NCBI GenBank assembly: GCA_015206945.1
Contig: JADEXV010000026.1
Span: forward strand, 1-47,538
DNA: 47,538 nucleotides
Direction of reading: 5' to 3'
From: Nostocales cyanobacterium LEGE 12452
GTDB lineage: Bacteria > Cyanobacteriota > Cyanobacteriia > Cyanobacteriales > Nostocaceae
Of the stretch, positions 42,531-47,538 are shown one piece after another. A program made the translations under genes and the position numbers. The notes under the pieces were generated by a model, which did not search any database, was not told the DNA's origin, and saw only the letters and a program-made list of their open reading frames with translations. Position 1 is the first letter of the stretch. Each line of letters begins with the position of its first letter.

Positions 42531-42998
42531 ATGCAATCCGAAAAAAATCAAGATCAGCTAGATTATAAAGCCTTGTTAGCCAATGCAAAGCAAGCCTTAA
42601 AAGTTGAATATCAAAAATCAGCCGCTTTAGCATCCCAACTGAAAGCCATCAAAACTCAGTTAGAACAGGTTCTGGCTGAAAACAAAACTCTGAGAGAAAG
42701 TACTTATGAAGATGTTGTTAAGCACTTTGAGGCGCGTACTCAAGCAGCAGAAGCACTGGCACTAAAAACAGAAGTACGCCAAAGATTCCTGGAAGCCAAT
42801 GGTTGTAAGGATGATGAGAGCTTTGATGCTCTATGGGATAGTATTAAAAATAAGATTCAGATCCAAGACAGTGAAGTGAGAATCGTTGCTCAAAATGGTA
42901 CTCCTAAGTTCACATTAACAGGCAGCATGATGACTTTGAGAGATTTTATTCAATCCCTCAAACAAGATCCAATCTCTGGAAAATTTTTCTTGAGCTAG
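42531..42998 (+). CDS. Unknown coiled-coil protein (155 aa)
   Basis: N-terminal half is a long helix, probably coiled coil (about residues 12-85: ALLANAKQALKVEYQKSAAL, LKAIKTQLEQVLAENKTLRE), with a C-terminal alpha/beta part ending TLRDFIQSLKQDPISGKFFL. The pattern resembles small phage scaffold- or plasmid-type proteins, but without a firm family. No membrane segment. Confidence 0.6.
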   Translation: MQSEKNQDQLDYKALLANAKQALKVEYQKSAALASQLKAIKTQLEQVLAENKTLRESTYEDVVKHFEARTQAAEALALKTEVRQRFLEANGCKDDESFDALWDSIKNKIQIQDSEVRIVAQNGTPKFTLTGSMMTLRDFIQSLKQDPISGKFFLS

Positions 42999-43341
42999 AG
43001 AGCCAAATTAATGAAAACTTCTCGCTAAAAGTGGACTAACGATTGCACTCAAAAGTTATTTATCTTCGTCTTTTGGCGACCGTTAGCTCTGACTTTGTTG
43101 GGCATTCCACTCCAAAGTAATACACTCCCAAGACTTCTTTGTTAAGGGAAAAAGGGGAAGGGAAAAGGGAAAGAAAAAACCTTTAACCCTTCCCCTTTTT
43201 ATTTTTCCCAAAACCCGATTCCGAATCAAAAATGCACAAAGCGAGAAGTATTGAATGCACTCCAACATTTAAGATTGCGTACAGTTATTAACATTGGCGT
43301 ATATTTTAATCAGCCAATTTCAATTCCAGAGAAATTTAATT
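42999..43341. other. Interval with a strong terminator
   Basis: AAAAAGGGGAAGGG (43149-43162) / CCCTTCCCCTTTTT (43187-43200) is a perfect 14-bp inverted repeat with a 24-base loop, ending in a T-rich run; it probably terminates the upstream genes. No gene found. Confidence 0.7.
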
Positions 43342-43851
43342 ATGATACAAGATGATGAAATACTTGACATTGTAGATGTAAATGATTGCGTAATTGGGCA
43401 GAATAAACGTTCGGAAATATATAGCCAAAGACTATGCAATTTTAGAGTTGTTAATGCTTTTATTGTTAATTCATTAGGTCAACTGTGCATACCTCGGCGT
43501 TCTGCACACAAAAGTATCTTTCCTCTTTGTCTTGATGTCAGTATGGGGGGTCATGTTGAAACCGGAGAAACCTATGAATATGCTCTACAACGCGAACTTA
43601 AAGAAGAGTTGAATTTAGAATTAAATATACTTAATGTTCGAATTTTGGGATATTTAGCACCACATCAATATCAAGTATCTGCTTTTATGAAGGTTTATGA
43701 AATCAAATTAGATTGTAGCCCAGAGTACAATAAAAATGATTTTATTGAAAGTTTTTGGTTATCGCCTGATGATTTAATAAAATGGTTGTATGGCGGTGAG
43801 CCTGCAAAAAGTGACTTGCTCAAACTTGTGCAAATATTTTATCAAGATTAA
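43342..43851 (+). CDS. Nudix hydrolase
   Basis: 169 aa from the ATG at 43342 (an upstream start at 43294 is possible but less protein-like). The Nudix box GGHVETGETYEYALQRELKE plus ELN runs from about residue 69 to 92 and fits GX5EX7REX2EE. The architecture, with EIYSQRLCNFRVVNAFIVN before the box, resembles isopentenyl-diphosphate isomerase-like or YfcD-like members. Substrate unknown. Confidence 0.9.
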   Translation: MIQDDEILDIVDVNDCVIGQNKRSEIYSQRLCNFRVVNAFIVNSLGQLCIPRRSAHKSIFPLCLDVSMGGHVETGETYEYALQRELKEELNLELNILNVRILGYLAPHQYQVSAFMKVYEIKLDCSPEYNKNDFIESFWLSPDDLIKWLYGGEPAKSDLLKLVQIFYQD

Positions 43852-43905
43852 GTATAATTCTTCGTTTGATATTTGTTCATATTAATTATAAATATAACGA
43901 TCCAG

Positions 43906-44547
43906 ATGACACCACAAGACGCACGAAAATACGCACCAGCAACCGAGCGTAACCGCGAAGCAATTCTAGAAGTACTTTTACAAGTACTGCCGGAGAGCGG
44001 CACTATTTTAGAAATAGCAAGTGGTACTGGTGAACACGCAGTCTTTTTTGCATCCAAGCTCAGAGATTATCTGTGGCTCCCAACCGATGTAAATCCACAA
44101 TCAAGAGCCAGCATTATTTCTTGGACTGAACACAATGTATGTGATAACGTTTATGCACCGCTTGAACTAGATGTCAGAGAACCAGTTTGGGCTGTGGAAA
44201 ATGGTGAATTTGATGGGCTGAATCAGAAGCCAATTGTCGCCATTGTCAACATCAATATGATTCACATTTCACCTTGGTCAGCCTGTTTGGGGTTAATGGC
44301 AGGAGCAGGTCGTATCCTAAAAGCAGGAGGTATCCTCTATTTATATGGCCCCTTTAAACAAGGTGGAGAACATACAGCTGCGAGTAATGCAGCTTTTGAC
44401 GAATATTTACGTACTGAAAAACCAGAGTGGGGTGTGCGTAACTTGGATGATGTTGTAGCAGTAGCTAGGGCACAAAATCTGATATTGCAACAGATTTACC
44501 AAATGCCAGCTAATAATCTTTCAGTAGTGTTTCAATGTTCAGGGTAA
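43906..44547 (+). CDS. DUF938-family SAM methyltransferase
   Basis: About 213 aa from ATG 43906 (MTPQDARKYAPATERNREAI); an extension to 43873 is unlikely. SAM-binding motif ILEIASGTGEHAVFFA at about 34-49, then NINMIHISPWSACLGLMAGA and LYLYGPFKQGGEHT, which are typical of DUF938. Substrate not established. Confidence 0.9.
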   Translation: MTPQDARKYAPATERNREAILEVLLQVLPESGTILEIASGTGEHAVFFASKLRDYLWLPTDVNPQSRASIISWTEHNVCDNVYAPLELDVREPVWAVENGEFDGLNQKPIVAIVNINMIHISPWSACLGLMAGAGRILKAGGILYLYGPFKQGGEHTAASNAAFDEYLRTEKPEWGVRNLDDVVAVARAQNLILQQIYQMPANNLSVVFQCSG

Positions 44548-44555
44548 CTGAAACT

Positions 44556-44597
44556 TTAGGTTTTAAAATCCTTCATTTGTATGAAGGGTTTTAACAT
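44556..44597. terminator. Bidirectional-type terminator hairpin
   Basis: TTAAAATCCTTCA / TGAAGGGTTTTAA pair imperfectly around a short TTTGTA loop and sit between two converging genes. Confidence 0.6.
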
Positions 44598-44610
44598 CAG
44601 GTCACGAGAA

Positions 44611-46896
44611 TCACTTTACACTTACTTTCTTCTCACGCCGACTACGAAAACCCTGTTTACCATTAACTTGGTCAAAGAGTACATCGTATTTATCAAACAA
44701 GGCGATTCCAGGATTTACAAATATAGTCAGTTCTGATTGTGGCGAGATACTCAAATTCCAGCGATTAAATCCGTCACGGGTTCCTGGTGTCAAACTGTAA
44801 TCAAAAATGCCATTAATTCCTAGTTTCACAGCATTTGCTGACCCTAATACTCCGGGTTTGAGTTTACCTGCTGTAGAAGCTGACTTGAATTCAGTCAAAC
44901 CATTAATAGTTCCAGTATCAGCGATCGCTCTGCTATTACACGAATTTTTCGCAGAACTCCCAGCAAGAGTTAAACAAACTTTGTTCAGTCGAGAATCCCA
45001 TCTTTTACCGGGTACACCATTAATTTCGGGTTGTTGACTCCAAGAAGCCATTTTGAAACCTGCTTGATTCTCGGCAGTTAAACCGAGAATAAGGCTGCCA
45101 TTGTTGTTACTACCACCATTGCCAACGACAATAAATCCGTTACTCAGATTGCCTGATAATTTTCTCAACGGGTTATAGGGAAGTGATTTTTCAAAATAGT
45201 TAACACCGACAATTCCCGAAAATGGTACACCACTATTCGCTGAACATTTAGGTTTTTGGGCAGTACATTGGCGACTAGTAACAACTTGTACGGGAACAGG
45301 TTCGGCGGTGGGAATCAAACCAAACCGGACATTAGCGTAAACTAATTCTCCTTCCAGGATAGTACCATCGCTTAATACCTCCTTGATATTTTGACCTGTT
45401 CTTTCGATCGGAGAATTACCTAAAAACTCTTTGGGAACTCTTAGCCCTGCTGACCCTGTATCTAATAAAATACGTTTTGGTTGACCATTTGCGATCGCAA
45501 CTTCCAAAAAATAACCGCGAACACGTTGCCCAAGGGAAGGTTTTGGATATAAAGGTAAGCTTACCGTGTTAAAAGTTGCCTTGCGGGGTGTATTTTGCGA
45601 GATATCGCGCAACGCTGAATTTGGGAAAAGAGCCGCAAATGCCGACTGACGTTGCGCTGCTGGTTCAGGGGCAATATCCCAAAGGCTTTCGTAGTAGAAA
45701 AAGCCGATACCTAAACCACGTTGTTGCGCTGCTTCTACTTGAGATTTGATTTGTGGGATGGCAACTGGACGATTTCGTAACCCTGCCATAATACCAATAC
45801 CAGTTGGAATGATTTGTTGGGTTTCTAAAATTTCTGGGCGGGTAATTTGAGCGATAAAACTTTCCAAATCATTACGGTACACCTGCATCACTAACTCATC
45901 AACAATACCCAAGCGTACCCAGTTTAGCCAATCTTGCAGTTGCATTTTATAGGCGAAATTATAGTAATTAGGAGCAACTGAAAAAATGGCATTCGGTTTT
46001 CTGGCTTTCACTGTTTGGTAAAGGTCTACCATGAATGCAGTCATTTTATCTGCCCGCCATTTTATCCATGCTTGGGCTTGGGGATTAGGTGGTGGAGGAT
46101 TGCCAGTTTCTTGAGTATATAAACTAATCGTGTACTTATCGTAACCAAAATCTACAGGTAAACTCATGTGGTCGTCAAATTGAACGCCATCAGCATCGTA
46201 TTTAGCTATAACTTCTATCACGAGTTCGCGAATAAGCTGTTGCACTTCGGGGTGAAAGGGATTCAACCACGCTACTTCACCCGCAGCACTAATTGAAGTT
46301 TGAGTCCCATCGCCTTTTTGCGTTAACCAATCTGGATGCTGTGATGCAAGTTCCGAAGTTAGAGGAACCATAAAACCAAATTCAAACCAAGGTATTGCTA
46401 GTAACCCTTGGCTGCGGGCTTGAGTGATAATGTCTGCAATTACATCTTGTCCCTCTGCTCCTTTGAAGAAAAAGGGTATCCCCTTTTTCTGCATGATGGC
46501 ACTGGGGTATTGTGTATAACCATCATTCCAAACTACAGGATAAACAGTATTAAAGTTTAACTGCCGCAGTTTGCTCATGGCTGCTTGCACCTGTGAACGA
46601 TTTCTAAAAACGCTAAAATCGTTACCACTTAGCCAAACTCCTCGAATTTCCTGACGAGGTTGAGCAGGTAGTTGGGCAACGGCAGGGGCAAAGCTGTTGA
46701 GTAGCAATACTAGAAAGAATGATATCAGACATAATAATGGCAGCAGGCGTTTTTTCAAAAGCCACGGCGCTGTCTGTTGACTTGTTACCTGTAGCTTACT
46801 TAGACCTACTATTACTCGTCTGTGTACAGGCTTAAATAGTAAGTTAGTTAGAATTGCGTTAATTTCTCTACTTTTTTCCCAAAACTGAGTTGTCAT
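44611..46896 (-). CDS. GH10-like hydrolase fused to an aspartic-protease-like domain
   Basis: 761 aa. An N-terminal hydrophobic segment (about 45-75, LLPLLCLISFFLVLLLNSFA) exports or anchors it. About residues 80-420 form a glycosyl-hydrolase-like (COG1649/GHL10) barrel: EIRGVWLSGNDF, NTVYPVVWNDGYTQYP, DGVQFDDHMSLP. About residues 450-750 have two DTG motifs, D479 (ILLDTGSAGLRV) and D660 (AIADTGTINGL), suggesting a bilobed aspartic-protease (DUF3443-like) fold. The fusion of these two is unusual. Function unknown; envelope polysaccharide or protein turnover is a guess. Confidence 0.8.
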   Translation of the reverse strand: MTTQFWEKSREINAILTNLLFKPVHRRVIVGLSKLQVTSQQTAPWLLKKRLLPLLCLISFFLVLLLNSFAPAVAQLPAQPRQEIRGVWLSGNDFSVFRNRSQVQAAMSKLRQLNFNTVYPVVWNDGYTQYPSAIMQKKGIPFFFKGAEGQDVIADIITQARSQGLLAIPWFEFGFMVPLTSELASQHPDWLTQKGDGTQTSISAAGEVAWLNPFHPEVQQLIRELVIEVIAKYDADGVQFDDHMSLPVDFGYDKYTISLYTQETGNPPPPNPQAQAWIKWRADKMTAFMVDLYQTVKARKPNAIFSVAPNYYNFAYKMQLQDWLNWVRLGIVDELVMQVYRNDLESFIAQITRPEILETQQIIPTGIGIMAGLRNRPVAIPQIKSQVEAAQQRGLGIGFFYYESLWDIAPEPAAQRQSAFAALFPNSALRDISQNTPRKATFNTVSLPLYPKPSLGQRVRGYFLEVAIANGQPKRILLDTGSAGLRVPKEFLGNSPIERTGQNIKEVLSDGTILEGELVYANVRFGLIPTAEPVPVQVVTSRQCTAQKPKCSANSGVPFSGIVGVNYFEKSLPYNPLRKLSGNLSNGFIVVGNGGSNNNGSLILGLTAENQAGFKMASWSQQPEINGVPGKRWDSRLNKVCLTLAGSSAKNSCNSRAIADTGTINGLTEFKSASTAGKLKPGVLGSANAVKLGINGIFDYSLTPGTRDGFNRWNLSISPQSELTIFVNPGIALFDKYDVLFDQVNGKQGFRSRREKKVSVK

Positions 46897-47101
46897 TACT
46901 TCTGCTTACTAAATGAGGTTAATTGGTTATATTTAGTACCATATAAAGGTTAAATTACTACATCAGAAAACTGATGCAGTAATTTAGCTGCAAGATAGTT
47001 GACGCAGTTATAAGCTTAGTGGTGCCAAATAGAAATGTTTCAAATGTAAGCTGTAATCGAGATGCTGTGATGAAATTTATTATTGTGCGATCGTCAAACC
47101 C

Positions 47102-47538
47102 ATGAATTTTCAACCTCACCAAAATACTTTTGAGGACAAATTAAGCGCAAGTATTGGGCTAGTCATTGGATTACTGTTCATTGGGGGCGGTTTTTGGGTA
47201 CGTAATATAATCGCGCACGAAGGTGCAACACTAAACGAAACACGTGGTACGGTGGTAGACAGCATTAGCCGCCGCGATCGCAGCAGTACGAACAACAATG
47301 AGCAAAAAGAAACCTATGCGCCAGTTATCGAGTTTTTAGCCAACGGTAAACGCACTCGTTTTACAGGCAATTATGAGTCTTACCGCTCCAGCAACGGCCA
47401 GATGGTGGTGATACGTTACAATCCTCAACAACCCATAAATACAGCGCGTGTGGTGAATCCGCTGGAAGGTTTAGTACCTTGGGGAATGTTTGGGATGGGT
47501 GGGTTAGCTGTGGTTTTTAGCGTCGGTACACTGTTGCC
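47102..47538 (+). CDS. DUF3592-like membrane protein (partial, runs off edge)
   Basis: Starts ATG 47102 and is open to the window end (145 codons seen). One transmembrane helix near residues 17-33 (SIGLVIGLLFIGGGFWV), then a soluble extracytoplasmic part (ETRGTVVDSISRRDR, YAPVIEFLANGKRTRF, VIRYNPQQP) and the start of a second helix (GMFGMGGLAVVFSVGTLL). The GTVVD...Y.PVIEF...G pattern is that of DUF3592. Function unknown. Confidence 0.75.
   Translation, partial: MNFQPHQNTFEDKLSASIGLVIGLLFIGGGFWVRNIIAHEGATLNETRGTVVDSISRRDRSSTNNNEQKETYAPVIEFLANGKRTRFTGNYESYRSSNGQMVVIRYNPQQPINTARVVNPLEGLVPWGMFGMGGLAVVFSVGTLL

Overview
The window comes from a filamentous, probably Nostoc-like, cyanobacterium. 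It has many GCGATCGC (HIP1) octamers, short purine/pyrimidine and heptamer repeats between genes, an fbp-tal gene pair, nblA (phycobilisome degradation) and GH100 invertase-like and DJ-1/PfpI genes typical of this group.

The main feature is an essentially complete type V-K CRISPR-associated transposon (CAST), about 19.3 kb, at 4506-23796. Both ends start with TGTACATTCGCAAATTA and carry several TnsB-type repeats. From the tRNA side inward it holds a truncated 'homing' repeat-spacer, a two-repeat CRISPR array, a tracrRNA and cas12k (all minus strand), then a tiny divergent ribbon-helix-helix regulator and the cargo, and finally tniQ, tnsC and tnsB at the far end. The 17-nt homing spacer matches tRNA-Val(CAC) at 16 of 17 positions next to a GTA PAM, and the transposon begins 62 bp beyond that PAM. 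So the sequence itself explains how the element reached this site.

The cargo is a defence island: a type I restriction-modification operon (hsdM-hsdS-AlbA_2/ATPase-hsdR, with 66-bp tandem repeats before hsdR), a large TPR-CHAT protease with a convergent small hydrophobic-tailed protein, an XRE regulator with a cluster of ATCTAC operator-like motifs, and a small unknown gene.

The far (tnsB) end does not look like a clean insertion. There is no 5-bp target duplication, and the end cuts a gene after its 16th codon. The rest of that gene is not on the other side, so a deletion or recombination has probably occurred there.

Left flank (1-4505): tal and fbp (sugar phosphate metabolism), an unknown small gene, a decayed small membrane-protein gene, a DUF1499 protein, a Cys-rich small protein and tRNA-Val. 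Right flank (23797-30196): a stress-type cluster with two paralogous zinc alcohol dehydrogenases, a small secreted protein, an SRPBCC protein, a PfpI-DUF892 fusion, an acidic protein and a response regulator. Beyond 30200 are a decayed secreted-protein gene, a peroxiredoxin-like protein, nblA, a MocR regulator divergent from a DMT exporter, an APC permease, a lipoprotein-like methyltransferase, an SDR, a GH100 invertase, small unknowns, a Nudix hydrolase, a DUF938 methyltransferase, a GH-like/aspartic-protease fusion and a DUF3592 gene running off the edge.
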